Shown: positions 47,153 to 58,050, counted from the first letter of the stretch. The stretch is 64,000 nt of DNA from Luteimonas sp. ANT-B3E (GCA_001683895.1 LXQJ01000045.1:13063-77062); one strand, 5' to 3'. The notes: generated by a model not told the origin, from the letters alone. Translations and numbers: made by a program.

Positions 47153-47614
47153 ATGTCGCATGCCCACCCGCCGCTCGACCTTGCCGCCCACTTCGCCGCG
47201 ATGCCCCCGGTGGCGGCGATGGCGATCACCGTTCTCGACAACACCGGCGACGGCGTGTTGCGTCTGCATGCGCCGCTTGCCCTGCACGTAAACGACAAGG
47301 GCTGCGCCTTCGGCGGCAGCCTCGGATCGCTGATGACGCTGGCAGGCTGGGGCCTGGCCACGCGCGCGATCGGCGCAGCGGGCATCGCGGCCGATGTCTT
47401 CGTCGCCGACAGCGACGTGCGCTACCTTGCAGCGCTGTACGACGACCTGCAGGCCGAAGCGCGCTTCGCCGAGGGCACCGACGTGGCCGCGGTGGTCGCC
47501 CGGCTGCGCGGCGGCAGTCGCGCGCGCTTCGTCGTCGACGCCTGCGTGCGGCTGCCCGACGGCGGGGTCGCGGCAAGCGGGCAGGCGCGCTTCGTCGCGG
47601 TGCCCAGGCGGTAG
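47153..47614 (+). CDS. Hotdog-fold thioesterase (YiiD C-terminal type)
   Basis: 153 residues from the ATG at 47153; the frame upstream to 46934 is antisense to hemD. LRLHAPLALHVNDKGCAFGG, SLGSLMTLAGWGLAT and VADSDVRYLAALYDDLQAEA are the signature of the YiiD_C/putative thioesterase group. It hydrolyses an acyl-CoA or acyl-ACP; the substrate is unknown. It is divergent from hemD and followed closely by a lipoprotein gene (33 bp). Confidence 0.82.
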   Translation: MSHAHPPLDLAAHFAAMPPVAAMAITVLDNTGDGVLRLHAPLALHVNDKGCAFGGSLGSLMTLAGWGLATRAIGAAGIAADVFVADSDVRYLAALYDDLQAEARFAEGTDVAAVVARLRGGSRARFVVDACVRLPDGGVAASGQARFVAVPRR

Positions 47615-47647
47615 GATGGCGCCGACCCCGTGCCCGGACCTGCCTCT

Positions 47648-48076
47648 ATGACCAACCCGCGACGCGCCCTGCGCTGGCTGCTGCCGATGCTGGCCTGCCT
47701 GATGGTCGTGCTGGGGTGCGCCAGTCCCCGCGGCAAGGGCAACGTGCTGCAGGAAGCGCAGTACGCCTATTCGGCGGCGATCCGCTGGGGCAACTTCGAG
47801 GGCGCGTACGGCATGCTCGACCCGGCCTACCGGGAGGCCAATCCGCTGACCACGCTGCAGCTGGAGCGCTACGAGCAGGTGCAGGTCTCCTCCTACCGGG
47901 ACGTGGGCGCACAGGCGGCCGGCGACGAAGCGCGTCGCGACATCCAGATCGGGGTCATCAACCGCAACACGATGGCCGAGCGCGGACTGCGCTACAGCGA
48001 GATGTGGCGGTACGACCCAGAGACAAAGCGCTGGTGGGTCACCGGCGGCCTGCCGGACTTCTGGGCCGGCGAATAA
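47648..48076 (+). CDS. Hypothetical lipoprotein
   Basis: 142 residues from the ATG at 47648. A lipoprotein signal (LACLMVVLGCASP) precedes a soluble alpha+beta domain with AQYAYSAAIRWGNFEGAYGM, LQLERYEQVQVSSYRD and RYDPETKRWWVTGGLPDFW. The last block resembles NTF2-like or DUF-type periplasmic domains, but I could not name the family. It is probably co-transcribed with the thioesterase gene. Confidence 0.75.
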   Translation: MTNPRRALRWLLPMLACLMVVLGCASPRGKGNVLQEAQYAYSAAIRWGNFEGAYGMLDPAYREANPLTTLQLERYEQVQVSSYRDVGAQAAGDEARRDIQIGVINRNTMAERGLRYSEMWRYDPETKRWWVTGGLPDFWAGE

Positions 48077-48167
48077 CGCCTGGCGCCTCGCGCCCGCCGG
48101 CCGCGGGCTTTGCGCCCCCGCCGGGGCTGGGCGACAATCGCCGCCCGCCGACGCCCAGCAGACATCC

Positions 48168-48605
48168 GTGAACTTCGAAGAACTGCAGGCCTTCCTCGGC
48201 CGCAACCAGCTGCTGTCCCTGGCCCTGCTGGGGATCACGCTGGCGATCCTGTACACCGAGTTCGCGCGGCTGTTCCGCGGATTCCGCGGGCTGCGCCCGG
48301 CGGAGCTGACCGGGCTGATGAACCGCGAGAGCGCGCTGGTGGTCGACCTGCAGCCGCAGGCCGACTTCGACCGCGGCCACATCGCCGGCGCCAAGAACGT
48401 GCAGGTGAGCCAGTTCGATCCCGAGAACCGCAAGCTCGCCGGCGCCAAGGCGCTGCCGGTGGTCACCGTGTGCCGCACTGGACAGGCCTCCGCCGATGCC
48501 GCCAAGCGCCTGCGCAAGGCCGGCTTCGAAAAGGTCTACGTGCTCGAGGGAGGTCTTGCCGCCTGGCAGCAGGCCGACCTGCCGCTGGTCAAGGGCAAGG
48601 GCTGA
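48168..48605 (+). CDS. Rhodanese-like membrane protein (YibN type)
   Basis: 145 residues from the GTG at 48168. One N-terminal membrane helix (LLSLALLGITLAILYTEF) and a single rhodanese domain (LVVDLQPQADFDRGHIAGA) with active loop CRTGQAS. It probably carries sulfur as a persulfide at the membrane. The order rhodanese-secB-gpsA matches the E. coli yibN-grxC-secB-gpsA locus without grxC. Confidence 0.9.
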   Translation: MNFEELQAFLGRNQLLSLALLGITLAILYTEFARLFRGFRGLRPAELTGLMNRESALVVDLQPQADFDRGHIAGAKNVQVSQFDPENRKLAGAKALPVVTVCRTGQASADAAKRLRKAGFEKVYVLEGGLAAWQQADLPLVKGKG

Positions 48606-48695
48606 CCCGGTCCCGCGCTCCGACTCCTCCGCGGGGTCGCCACCCCGCGATGCGATAATCGCCCCCTTTCCGCCGACAAGCTGGAGTTCCACACC

Positions 48696-49220
48696 ATGTC
48701 CGACCAACCCCTCAACGGTGGCACCGCGCCCGCCGAATCCACCGGCCCGCAGTTCAGCGTCGAGAAGATCTACGTCAAGGACGTGTCCTTCGAGGCGCCC
48801 AGGACGCCGCAGGCGTTCGGCGAGCAGGGCCAGCCGCAGCTGCAGATGAACCTCAACCAGAAGGTCCAGCGCCTCAACGAGGGCGCGTTCGAGGTGGTGC
48901 TGGGCGTGACCCTGACCTGCACCGTCGCCGAGGACAAGACGATCTACGTGGTCGAGGTCCAGCAGGCCGGCGTGTTCGGGCTCAGCGGGTTCGACGACAA
49001 CACGCTGGACGTGATGCTCGGCACCCACTGCCCCAACGTGCTGTACCCGTATGCGCGCCAGACCATCGGCGACCTGATCCAGGCCGGCGGCTTCCCGCCG
49101 TTCCTGCTGCAGCCGATCAACTTCGAGGCGCTGTACGCCGAGGGCGTGCGCCAGCGCGGCGAGCAGGCGGCGGCCGGCGACGGCGGCCTGGCCGACAGCG
49201 AGCCCGTCGGCAACGCCTGA
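48696..49220 (+). CDS. secB: Protein-export chaperone SecB
   Basis: 174 residues. The SecB fold is clear: [67 protein letters not shown] and [14 protein letters not shown]. As a tetramer it keeps preproteins unfolded and delivers them to SecA. It is followed 23 bp later by gpsA. Confidence 0.96.
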   Translation: MSDQPLNGGTAPAESTGPQFSVEKIYVKDVSFEAPRTPQAFGEQGQPQLQMNLNQKVQRLNEGAFEVVLGVTLTCTVAEDKTIYVVEVQQAGVFGLSGFDDNTLDVMLGTHCPNVLYPYARQTIGDLIQAGGFPPFLLQPINFEALYAEGVRQRGEQAAAGDGGLADSEPVGNA

Positions 49221-49243
49221 GTGGCGATGCGGGCGACACGGTC

Positions 49244-50266
49244 GTGAGCCACAAGCCCGCGGTCGCTGTGCTCGGCGCGGGCTCCTGGGGCACCGCGCTG
49301 GCAGCGCTGATCACCCGGCATGAGCATCCCACCGTGCTGTGGGGACGCGACGCCGATGTGGTCGAGCGCATCAGCGTCGTCCACGAGAACCCGCGCTACC
49401 TGCCGGGGATCGCGCTGCCGGCGGCGCTCGCGGCGACCACCGACCTGGCCGCGGCGCTGACCGGCGCCGACCTGGTGCTGGTGGTGGTGCCGTCGCACGC
49501 CTTCGCGCAGACCCTGCGCGCGCTGGCCCCGCTGCGGCCCCGCTGCGCCGGCGTGGCCTGGGCCACCAAGGGGTTTGAACCGGGCTCCGGCCGCTTCCTG
49601 CACGAAGTCGCCGGCGTGGTGCTGGGCGATTCCGTGCCGCTGGCGGTGGTCACCGGGCCTTCGTTCGCGAAGGAGGTCGCGGCCGGCCTGCCGACCGCGC
49701 TGACGGTGCACTCCGACGACGAGCCGTTCGCGCAGCAGGTTGCCGACGTGCTGCACGGGCCGGCGTTCCGCGCCTATACCGGCGATGACATGCTCGGCGC
49801 CGAGCTCGGCGGGGCGATGAAGAACGTGCTCGCGGTCGCCACCGGGGTCGCCGACGGCATGAACCTCGGTCTCAATGCACGGGCCGGCCTGATCACCCGC
49901 GGCCTCAACGAGATGCTGCGCCTCAACATCGCGATCGGCGGCCGTCCGGAGACGCTGATGGGTCTGGCCGGCCTCGGCGACCTGGTGCTCACCTGCACCG
50001 GCGACCTGTCGCGCAACCGCCGTCTCGGGCTGGCGCTCGGGCGCGGCCAGACGCTCTCCGACGCGGTGCGCGAGATCGGGCAGGTGGTCGAGTCGGTGCA
50101 GACCGCGGACGAGGTGATGCGCCAGGCCGACCGGCACGGGGTGGAGCTGCCGATCGCCGGCAACGTCCGCGACGTGCTCCACGGCACGATCACGCCGGCG
50201 GAAGGTCTCGCGCGGCTGCTCGCCCGCGAGCAGAAGGCCGAGTACCCCAGCAACCTGTTCGCCTGA
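49244..50266 (+). CDS. gpsA: NAD(P)-dependent glycerol-3-phosphate dehydrogenase
   Basis: 340 residues from the GTG at 49244. NAD-binding [12 protein letters not shown], then [26 protein letters not shown] and the catalytic Lys block [18 protein letters not shown]. It makes sn-glycerol-3-phosphate for phospholipid synthesis. It is co-transcribed with secB. Confidence 0.96.
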   Translation: MSHKPAVAVLGAGSWGTALAALITRHEHPTVLWGRDADVVERISVVHENPRYLPGIALPAALAATTDLAAALTGADLVLVVVPSHAFAQTLRALAPLRPRCAGVAWATKGFEPGSGRFLHEVAGVVLGDSVPLAVVTGPSFAKEVAAGLPTALTVHSDDEPFAQQVADVLHGPAFRAYTGDDMLGAELGGAMKNVLAVATGVADGMNLGLNARAGLITRGLNEMLRLNIAIGGRPETLMGLAGLGDLVLTCTGDLSRNRRLGLALGRGQTLSDAVREIGQVVESVQTADEVMRQADRHGVELPIAGNVRDVLHGTITPAEGLARLLAREQKAEYPSNLFA

Positions 50267-50310
50267 GGCGGCACGCCGACGCGGAGGCGTCGCTGCCTGC
50301 GCGGTGGCCG

Positions 50311-50342
50311 AAAAAAAGCCCCGGCCGTTGCAGGGCCGGGGC
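50311..50342 (-). terminator. Rho-independent terminator of the Ax21 gene
   Basis: On the minus strand GCCCCGGCC pairs with GGCCGGGGC over a 7-base loop and is followed by seven T residues (A-tract 50311-50317 on the plus strand). It ends transcription of the Ax21-family gene and may also stop gpsA. Confidence 0.88.
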
Positions 50343-50419
50343 ACAGCGCGCGTTTCAAGGGGAGAGAGAGAACGTCGCGGTCTTGCCCAGTGTCGCGAGT
50401 GCGCGATACCGCGCGGCGG

Positions 50420-51034
50420 TTACCAGCTGAAGCGCGGACCGACGAACCACTGGCTGTCGCCGTCGGAGAACTTCACGTCGCCGCTGATGCCCCAGCGCGG
50501 GTTGAACTTGTACTGCGCGCCAAGGCGGCCGTAGAAGTCGTCGGCATTGCGGCCGAAGTCCTCGTAGCCCGCCAGCGCATAGCCCTCGAGGTTCGCGGTG
50601 AGCGCGCTGCGCACGCCGACCTCGAGGCTGTATCCGTTGTCGCCGGCGTCGACGTCGAAACGCTGGCCGCCGATGCTGATGCTGTCGACCTCGACTTTCT
50701 CGTATGCCACCCGCGCCAGCAGGTCGGTGTTGTCGGCGATCGCCATGTTGTAGCCGATGCCGGCGCGCCACTGGTTCACGTCGGTGCGGACGCGGCTGCC
50801 GAGGAAATCGAACCGGTCGGACTCCTGGACCATGAACCCGCCGAACAGGTGGAACGTGGGCGACACCGCGACCGACGCGTTGACGCCGAAACCGTCCGCA
50901 TCGATGTCGTTGTTGCCGTTGTCGATGTTGGTCGCGACGTAACCGCCCTCAACGTAGTTGTAGTTGAGGCTCTGGGCGGCCGCGGTGGCAGGCAGCGCGG
51001 CGACGAGGGCAAGGGCAAGCAGCGGGCGGATCAT
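50420..51034 (-). CDS. Ax21-family outer-membrane protein
   Basis: 204 residues from the ATG at 51034. A signal peptide (LLALALVAALPATAAAQ) is followed by a short beta-barrel: LNYNYVEGGYVATN, FHLFGGFMVQESD, VNQWRAGIGYN, DLLARVAYEKVEVD, GYALAGYEDFGR, and a C-terminal aromatic strand GPRFSW for BAM-dependent insertion. This is the Xanthomonadaceae Ax21 pattern. Earlier reports of it as a signalling peptide were disputed and retracted; outer-membrane barrel is the safe description. Confidence 0.9.
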   Translation of the reverse strand: MIRPLLALALVAALPATAAAQSLNYNYVEGGYVATNIDNGNNDIDADGFGVNASVAVSPTFHLFGGFMVQESDRFDFLGSRVRTDVNQWRAGIGYNMAIADNTDLLARVAYEKVEVDSISIGGQRFDVDAGDNGYSLEVGVRSALTANLEGYALAGYEDFGRNADDFYGRLGAQYKFNPRWGISGDVKFSDGDSQWFVGPRFSW

Positions 51035-51202
51035 GGCGTGGGGAGTCTCGGTCGGTGAAGGAAGGCCCGGCCAGGCGGTTGGGAGGGGAGAGAGCCGTTC
51101 GGGGAAAACGACCGCCGCCTGGACGGGACCGACATTCTGCCGCTGGCCTGACAACCCCAGCTGAATTCTGCACCAGCGGGTGCAGGAACTTTCGAGGCCC
51201 CG

Positions 51203-51673
51203 TCAGGTAGGCCCTGCGCCGTCGAAACCGCACTGGCGCCATGCCTCGAACACCACCACCGCGACTGCATTCGACAGGTTGAGGCTGCGGTTGCCAGCGC
51301 GCATCGGCAGGCGCAGGCGACGCTCGCGAGGCACCGCGTGAAGCACGTCCGGGGGCAGCCCCCGTGTCTCGGAGCCGAACAGGAAGGCATCGCCTGAGAC
51401 GAACACCGGTGCGTCGTGCCGCGTGGCGCCACGGGCGCTGAGCGCGAACAGCCTTGGCGGCGCGATCGCCGTCAGCGCCGCCGGCAGGTCTTCATGGACC
51501 TGGAGATGTGCAAACTCGTGGTAATCCAGCCCCGCACGACGCAGTCGCGCGTCGTCCAGCGCGAAGCCCAGTGGCGCCACCAGGTGCAGGCGCGCGCCGG
51601 TGTTGGCACACAGCCGGATGATGTTGCCGGTGTTCGGCGGAATCTCGGGCTGGTGCAGGATGACGTCGAACAT
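51203..51673 (-). CDS. trmL: tRNA (cytidine/uridine-34 2'-O)-methyltransferase
   Basis: 156 residues from the ATG at 51673, giving the family start MFDVILHQPEIPPNTGNIIR. The SPOUT trefoil knot is seen in LFGSETRGLPP and LRLPMRAGNRSLNLSNAVAV. It methylates the wobble base of tRNA-Leu. In E. coli trmL also lies near gpsA, so the linkage is conserved. Confidence 0.95.
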   Translation of the reverse strand: MFDVILHQPEIPPNTGNIIRLCANTGARLHLVAPLGFALDDARLRRAGLDYHEFAHLQVHEDLPAALTAIAPPRLFALSARGATRHDAPVFVSGDAFLFGSETRGLPPDVLHAVPRERRLRLPMRAGNRSLNLSNAVAVVVFEAWRQCGFDGAGPT

Positions 51674-51724
51674 CCGGCGATGATGCCGTGCGCCGCCGTG
51701 CATCGACAGCCGCGCGGGTCCTGA

Positions 51725-52516
51725 TCAGCGCCCCAGCGCGCAGGAGGCAAGCGGTGCCGCCGCCAGGATCGCCCAGCGGTCTTCACCTGCGCTGCGCGGA
51801 CGCTGCGGGAAGTCGATGACGACGGGCAGTGGACGGCCATCGTCGGCACGCAGGTTGGAAGGACCCTCGTAGCGCCTCAGCTCGCGGGAGTCGCTGCGAT
51901 ACGAGGCGGTGATGGCCGGTCCGATGCGCGACAGCACGCCGGGCAGTGACAGCCGATAGCGCGTCACCGCGACGCCGTCGATCCGCGCCTCGCCGCCTTG
52001 GCGCACTTCCAGCGAAAGCGTTCGTCCCATCGTCGGGGCCGCGAAACGCATTGGCAGGCGCGGGGTGTCCTGTAGGCGTCCCCAGTGCAGGCGCAGGAAT
52101 TCGTCAAAACCGGCATCGGCCACCAGCGCGGCGCCGTCCGCTGCCGAAAGCGCGACGCGACGCGCGGCGCTGTACAGGAACACGCGGTCGCCATCGCGCT
52201 CCAGGCCCTCGCGATGGTCGCTGCGGGCATCGACCAGTGCGTGCGACGGCGCGGTACGCGACAGACGGTAGTCGACATGCTTGCGCGCGAAGGCCCGGCC
52301 ATCGCCGCAGCGGTACAGCACCAGGCGTTCCATCGGCGCGTCCCCGGCCATCCGCAGGAGATGCTGCTCGGTGTAAAGGTGGCGTCCGCTGGCGGGATCC
52401 CGTGCATCACCCGTCACCGACAGGAGAGCCGCGGACGCAGGTCCACAGGCAACAGTGAGGATGACCACGCAAAGCGATCGCCAAGTGGAAACGCGATCAC
52501 CGCCAGCGAACGCCAT
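51725..52516 (-). CDS. Hypothetical exported protein
   Basis: 263 residues. A signal peptide ends near GPASAALLSVTG. The mature part is beta-rich (GRHLYTEQHLLRM, RVFLYSAARRVAL, ARIDGVAVTRYRLSLPGVLS) with three Cys overall. No catalytic motif was recognised. It ends 52 bp before trmL begins, so the two are probably co-transcribed. Confidence 0.7.
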   Translation of the reverse strand: MAFAGGDRVSTWRSLCVVILTVACGPASAALLSVTGDARDPASGRHLYTEQHLLRMAGDAPMERLVLYRCGDGRAFARKHVDYRLSRTAPSHALVDARSDHREGLERDGDRVFLYSAARRVALSAADGAALVADAGFDEFLRLHWGRLQDTPRLPMRFAAPTMGRTLSLEVRQGGEARIDGVAVTRYRLSLPGVLSRIGPAITASYRSDSRELRRYEGPSNLRADDGRPLPVVIDFPQRPRSAGEDRWAILAAAPLASCALGR

Positions 52517-52555
52517 GCGGGCAACTACGCCCCGTTGGCCGCCGCGGATGCACCG

Positions 52556-53290
<735 letters not shown>

Positions 53291-53416
53291 GCCCGGATGA
53301 TGCGTCACGCGGTGTTGCGCAGGCGTCGACAAGGAGCCGGGACCTTTGGCCCGTCCGGGCCAGGCGCCGCAGCGGCTACCATCGGCGGCCGCCATCGACG
53401 CTCGAGGATCCGCCGC

Positions 53417-56416
53417 ATGTCGTATCGCCGCTTGCCGTCGCCGCCGCGGGCCGCCATCGCGCTGCTCGTGCTGTCCCTCGCCTGCATGGGGGGAGCCGTG
53501 GCGCAGACCAGCACGCCGGCGCAGGTTCCGGGTGCGGCAGCGCCCGCCGCGCCCGCCATCGCGTTCGAGGAATTCACGCTGCCCAACGGCCTCCGCGTGG
53601 TGGTGCATACCGACCGCAAGGCGCCGATCGTCGCGGTCAACGTCTGGTACCACGTCGGCAGCAAGGACGAGCCCGCCGGCCGCAGCGGCTTCGCGCACCT
53701 GTTCGAGCACCTGATGTTCCAGGCCAGCGAACACCATGCGGATGAGTACTTCGCGCCGTTCAAGCAGGTGGGCGTGACCGACCAGAACGGCACCACCAAC
53801 ACCGACCGCACCAACTACTTCCAGAACGTGCCGACCACCGCGCTGGACACCGCGCTGTGGATGGAATCCGACCGCATGGGGCATTTCCTCGGCGCGGTCG
53901 ACCAGGCCGCGCTCGACGAGCAGCGCGGCGTCGTGCAGAACGAGAAGCGCCAGGGCGAGAACCAGCCGTACGGCGAGGCGTGGCAACTGCTCAACCGGGC
54001 GCTGTACCCGGAGGGGCATCCGTACCACCGCGGGGTCATCGGCTCGATGGCCGACCTTGACGCGGCCACCCTCGACGACGTGCGCGCCTGGTTCCGTGCC
54101 TGGTACGGCCCCAACAATGCGGTGCTGGTGCTCGCCGGTGACATCGACGTGGCAACCGCGCGACGCAAGGCCGTGGAGTACTTCGGCCACATCCCTGCCG
54201 GGCCCACCATGGCGCAGCCGGCTGTCGACATCGCCGCACGCGCCGCAAGTACCCGGGAGGTTGCAGGGGACGCGGTCCCGCAGGCGCGCATCTACCGCGC
54301 GTGGAACGTTGCCGAGGTCGGCCGGGCCGACCTCGACCGGCTCGCTGTGCTGGCGCGGGTGCTGGGCGGCAGCCGCTCGTCGCGGCTCGACCGGCGGCTG
54401 GTGCACGCCGAGCGCCTCGTCGATGGCGTGAGTGCCGGTACTTCCGCCAAGCAGCTCGGCTCCAACTTCGTCGTCACCGCGACAGTCAAGGCCGGCGTCG
54501 ACCCGGCGCGCGTGGAGGCGATCCTCGACGAGGAGCTCGCGCGGCTCCTCGCCGGCGGGCCGACCGAGGCCGAGCTGGCGCGCGCCAAAACCACGCAGCG
54601 CGCGGGCTTCGTGCGCGGCATCGAACGCATCGGCGGCTTCGGCGGCAAGGCCGACGCTCTGGCCGAATGCAAGGTCTACACCGGCGACCCGGGCTGCTTC
54701 CGCGTGGCGCTGGCCAACGTGGAGGCGGCGACGGCGGAGGACGTGCGCGCCGCCGGCGAGCGCTGGCTGTCGCGCGGCGACCACACGCTGGTGGTGGTGC
54801 CGGGGAAGCGCACGCCCCTGGCCGACCCGCCGGCGACGACGCCGGAACCACTCTCGCCACCGTCGCCGGAGGCGCGCTTCACCACCACGCCGGCGGCCGT
54901 CGACCGCAGCAGTGGCGTCCCGATCGCCACTGAGTTTCCTGCGCTGAAGTTCCCCGCGCTGGAGCGCGCCACGCTGTCCAACGGCACCGCCGTGGTCCTC
55001 GCGCAGCGGCGCGAGGTGCCCGTGGTGCAGATGAGCTACGCGTTCGGCGGCGGCTATTCCGCCGACCAGGGCCGCCGACCGGGCACCGCCAGCTTCACCA
55101 TGGCGCTGCTCGACGAGGGCGCGGGCGACCGCGATGCGCTGGCGTTCGCCGAGGCCGTGGAGTCGCTCGGCGCAATGATGGCGGCCGGCGCCTCGCTCGA
55201 CGGCGGCAGCGCCTACCTGTCGGCGCTGACCGACCGGCTCGACGCGTCGCTGGCGCTGTACGCCGACATGCTGCGGCGGCCGCGGTTCGACGACGACGCC
55301 ATCGCCCGCGTCCGCGCGACCTGGATCGCCGGCATCGCGCAGGAGAAGGCGCGGCCGGATAGCGTCGCGATGCGTGTGCTGCCGCCGCTGCTTTACGGCG
55401 ACGGCCACCCGTACGCAATCCCGCTCACAGGCAGCGGCACCGAGGCCGCGATCGCGTCGCTGACGCGTGCGGACCTGCAGGCGTTCCACCGCGACTGGGT
55501 GCGCCCGGACGGCGCCACGCTGATGGTCGTCGGCGACACCACGCTCGCCGACATCGTGCCGCTGCTGGAGCGCCATTTCGGCGACTGGCGGGTCTCGTCG
55601 CCACCGCCTCCGGTTCCGGCGGTGGCGGACGTCGCACGGCCCGCGACCGCGCGCGTCGTGCTGGTGGACCAGCCCGGCGCGGTGCAGGCCAACATCATCG
55701 CCGCGCAGGTGGTGCCGTCGTCGCGCGACGAGGGCGCCAACCGCTTCGACATCGCCAATGGCGTCATCGGCGGCGACTTCACCTCGCGGCTCAACATGAA
55801 CCTGCGCGAGGACAAGCACTGGTCATACGGTGCGCGCAGCGGCGCATCGCCGGCGCTGGGCCCGCGTCCGTGGATGGCGTCCGCCCCGGTGCAGATCGAC
55901 CGCACCGCGGACGCGATGCGCGAGATGCGCGACGAGATCGCGCGGTTCGCCAGCGGGGCGACCCCGCCCACCGCCATCGAGGTCGCTCGCATCCAGGCCA
56001 TCACCACGCGCAGCCTGCCGGGTGCGTACGAGACCGCATCGACGGTGCTGGCGACGATCGGCGCGATCGTGCGCTACGACCGTCCGGACGACTACGTATT
56101 CCGCCGCCGCGCCGAGATCGAGGCGATGACCCCGGCCCAGGTCGCCGGGGCCGCGCGCACGATCGATCCCGATACGCTGACCTGGGTCGTCGTCGGCGAC
56201 CTGCGCGAGATCGCGGCGCCGATCCGCGCGCTGGGCTTCGGCGAGGTCACGGTGGTCGATGCCGATGGTGGTCCCGTCTCGGATGGCGCATCACCAGGTG
56301 CAGCGGAGCCGGGGCAGGAAGCGGGCGCCATCGCGCCGGACGCCGGTGCACGGTTCGCGGCACCGCGCGATGCCGGCAGTGCCGATGGCCGCGATGCCGA
56401 TGGTGCCGGCGACTGA
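53417..56416 (+). CDS. M16 family zinc metalloprotease (two tandem domains)
   Basis: 999 residues from the ATG at 53417, chosen for its signal peptide (AIALLVLSLACMGGAVAQ). The N-terminal domain has the inverted zinc motif H94-LFE-H98 with a distal Glu in RGVVQNEKRQ. The C-terminal half repeats the fold (YAFGGGYSADQG, TASFTMALLDEGAG) without the HxxEH motif, so it is the inactive half that closes the chamber. The last 50 residues are Gly/Asp/Ala-rich. It degrades peptides in the periplasm. Confidence 0.92.
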   Translation: MSYRRLPSPPRAAIALLVLSLACMGGAVAQTSTPAQVPGAAAPAAPAIAFEEFTLPNGLRVVVHTDRKAPIVAVNVWYHVGSKDEPAGRSGFAHLFEHLMFQASEHHADEYFAPFKQVGVTDQNGTTNTDRTNYFQNVPTTALDTALWMESDRMGHFLGAVDQAALDEQRGVVQNEKRQGENQPYGEAWQLLNRALYPEGHPYHRGVIGSMADLDAATLDDVRAWFRAWYGPNNAVLVLAGDIDVATARRKAVEYFGHIPAGPTMAQPAVDIAARAASTREVAGDAVPQARIYRAWNVAEVGRADLDRLAVLARVLGGSRSSRLDRRLVHAERLVDGVSAGTSAKQLGSNFVVTATVKAGVDPARVEAILDEELARLLAGGPTEAELARAKTTQRAGFVRGIERIGGFGGKADALAECKVYTGDPGCFRVALANVEAATAEDVRAAGERWLSRGDHTLVVVPGKRTPLADPPATTPEPLSPPSPEARFTTTPAAVDRSSGVPIATEFPALKFPALERATLSNGTAVVLAQRREVPVVQMSYAFGGGYSADQGRRPGTASFTMALLDEGAGDRDALAFAEAVESLGAMMAAGASLDGGSAYLSALTDRLDASLALYADMLRRPRFDDDAIARVRATWIAGIAQEKARPDSVAMRVLPPLLYGDGHPYAIPLTGSGTEAAIASLTRADLQAFHRDWVRPDGATLMVVGDTTLADIVPLLERHFGDWRVSSPPPPVPAVADVARPATARVVLVDQPGAVQANIIAAQVVPSSRDEGANRFDIANGVIGGDFTSRLNMNLREDKHWSYGARSGASPALGPRPWMASAPVQIDRTADAMREMRDEIARFASGATPPTAIEVARIQAITTRSLPGAYETASTVLATIGAIVRYDRPDDYVFRRRAEIEAMTPAQVAGAARTIDPDTLTWVVVGDLREIAAPIRALGFGEVTVVDADGGPVSDGASPGAAEPGQEAGAIAPDAGARFAAPRDAGSADGRDADGAGD

Positions 56417-56585
56417 ACGTCGACCCCGTCGTGTGGGCGGACGGCGCCACCCAGCCTGTCGCCAGCGGGCTGGCACGGTGACAATGCGGGTGTTCGCACC
56501 GGTCCAATGGCGAGCCGCACCATTGCGGATACGAGCTCCCAGCTGTCCCTCTGCACTCCCCCCATTCCGTTTCCGGAGCTCCGCC

Positions 56586-56906
56586 ATGAACAAGTCCCTG
56601 TCGTCCGCGCTGCTGCTGTCCACCCTGCTCGCCGCCAGCGGCTGCACGTGGGTGCACATGGCACCTGGCGCCTCGGCGGTCCGCATCGCCGCTGCGCCGC
56701 CGACCGGTTGCGAGAAGCGGGGCGAAGTCGAGGTGTCGGTCAAGCACAGCATCGCGTTCATCGAGCGCAACGACGTGCGCGTGCGCGAGGAACTGGAGAC
56801 GCTGGCACGCAACGAGGCGCCCGGCTTGAACGCCGACACCATCAGCCCACTGGGTGAGCCGCTGCGCGGCAGCCAGCGCTTCGCTGCGTTCCGCTGCGGC
56901 CGCTGA
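56586..56906 (+). CDS. DUF4156-type lipoprotein
   Basis: 106 residues from the ATG at 56586. The signal (LLLSTLLAASGCTWV) is a good lipobox. The mature part has VRIAAAPPTGCEKRGEVEVSV and LETLARNEAPGLNADTISPL, with a Cys pair (GC-EKRG and FRCGR) that fits the DUF4156/RcsF-like small domain. Function unknown; exported to an outer-membrane site by type. Confidence 0.8.
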   Translation: MNKSLSSALLLSTLLAASGCTWVHMAPGASAVRIAAAPPTGCEKRGEVEVSVKHSIAFIERNDVRVREELETLARNEAPGLNADTISPLGEPLRGSQRFAAFRCGR

Positions 56907-57033
56907 CGCCGCGGGCAGCCCCTGCGCTACGCGCGCCGCGCAGGCGGCCGCCCGGCCGCGACCCGTGCGTGAGTGCGCCGTCGCGGCCGAGCCGGTACCC
57001 TAGCCGGCCTTTTGCGCAGCCGGCGGCCCACCC

Positions 57034-58050
57034 ATGCTGTTCCAACACGTTGCGATTGCCGGCCTGGCGCACATCGACGCACCGCGCCGGCTGACGTCCG
57101 ACGAGATCAACGAGCGGCTCAAGCCGACCCTCGACCGCCTCGGCATCACCACCGACGTACTGCAGGACGTCGCCGGCATCCACGCGCGCCGGCTGTGGGA
57201 CGACAACATGCTGGCCTCCGACGCGGCCACGCTCGCCGGCGTCAAGGCGCTGGCCGACGCCGGGATCGACCCGTCGCGGGTCGGCCTGCTGGTCAATACC
57301 TCGGTCAGCCGCGACTACCTCGAGCCGAGCACCGCGAGCATCGTCAGCGGCAACCTCGGCATGTCCGACATGTGCCAGAACTTCGACGTCGCCAACGCCT
57401 GCCTGGCCTTCATCAACGGCATGGACATCGCCAGCCGCATGATCGAGCGCGGTGAGATCGACTACGCGCTGGTGGTTGACGGCGAAACCGCGAACCTGGC
57501 ATATGAAAAGACCATGGAGCGGCTGCTGTCGCCCGAGGTCACCGCCGACCAGTTCCGCAACGAGATGGCGACACTGACGCTGGGCTGCGGCGCGGCCGGC
57601 ATGGTGCTGGCGCGCGCCGAGCTGGCGCCGGGCGCGCCGCGCTACCGCGGCGGCGTCACCCGCGCGGCCACCGAGTGGAACGGCCTGTGCCGGGGCAACC
57701 TGGACCGCATGGTCACCGACACCCGGATGCTGCTGATCGAGGGCATGAAGCTGGCGCAGAAGACGTTCCTCGCCGCCAAGGTGGGGCTGGGCTGGGCGGT
57801 CGAGGAGCTCGACGAGTTCGTCATCCACCAGGTCAGCAAGGTGCACACGCAGGCCTTCATCCAGGCCTTCGGCATCGACCCGAAGAAGGTCATGACGATC
57901 TTCGGCGAGCACGGCAACATCGGGCCGGCGTCGGTGCCGATCGTGCTGTCGAAGCTGCGCGAGATGGGCCGGCTGAAGAAGGGCGACCGGGTCGCGCTGC
58001 TCGGCATCGGCTCGGGGCTGAACTGCTCGATGGCGGAAGTGGTCTGGTAG
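57034..58050 (+). CDS. oleA: OleA, 3-oxoacyl-ACP synthase III-like acyl-CoA condensing enzyme
   Basis: 338 residues. Thiolase-fold condensing enzyme with nucleophile Cys123 (VANACLAF), Glu97 (DYLEPSTAS), His265 (VIHQVSKVH) and Asn295 (HGNIGP). These equal the Cys143, Glu117, His285 and Asn315 of Xanthomonas campestris OleA with a constant offset of 20. It joins two fatty acyl-CoAs head to head into a beta-keto acid, the first step of long-chain olefin synthesis. It is separated from oleB by a Fic gene. Confidence 0.95.
   Translation: MLFQHVAIAGLAHIDAPRRLTSDEINERLKPTLDRLGITTDVLQDVAGIHARRLWDDNMLASDAATLAGVKALADAGIDPSRVGLLVNTSVSRDYLEPSTASIVSGNLGMSDMCQNFDVANACLAFINGMDIASRMIERGEIDYALVVDGETANLAYEKTMERLLSPEVTADQFRNEMATLTLGCGAAGMVLARAELAPGAPRYRGGVTRAATEWNGLCRGNLDRMVTDTRMLLIEGMKLAQKTFLAAKVGLGWAVEELDEFVIHQVSKVHTQAFIQAFGIDPKKVMTIFGEHGNIGPASVPIVLSKLREMGRLKKGDRVALLGIGSGLNCSMAEVVW

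Noticed and set aside
53291-55819. Upstream extension of the SDR frame on the minus strand
   Set aside because: It lies antisense to the M16 protease and is low complexity; the SDR starts at 53290.
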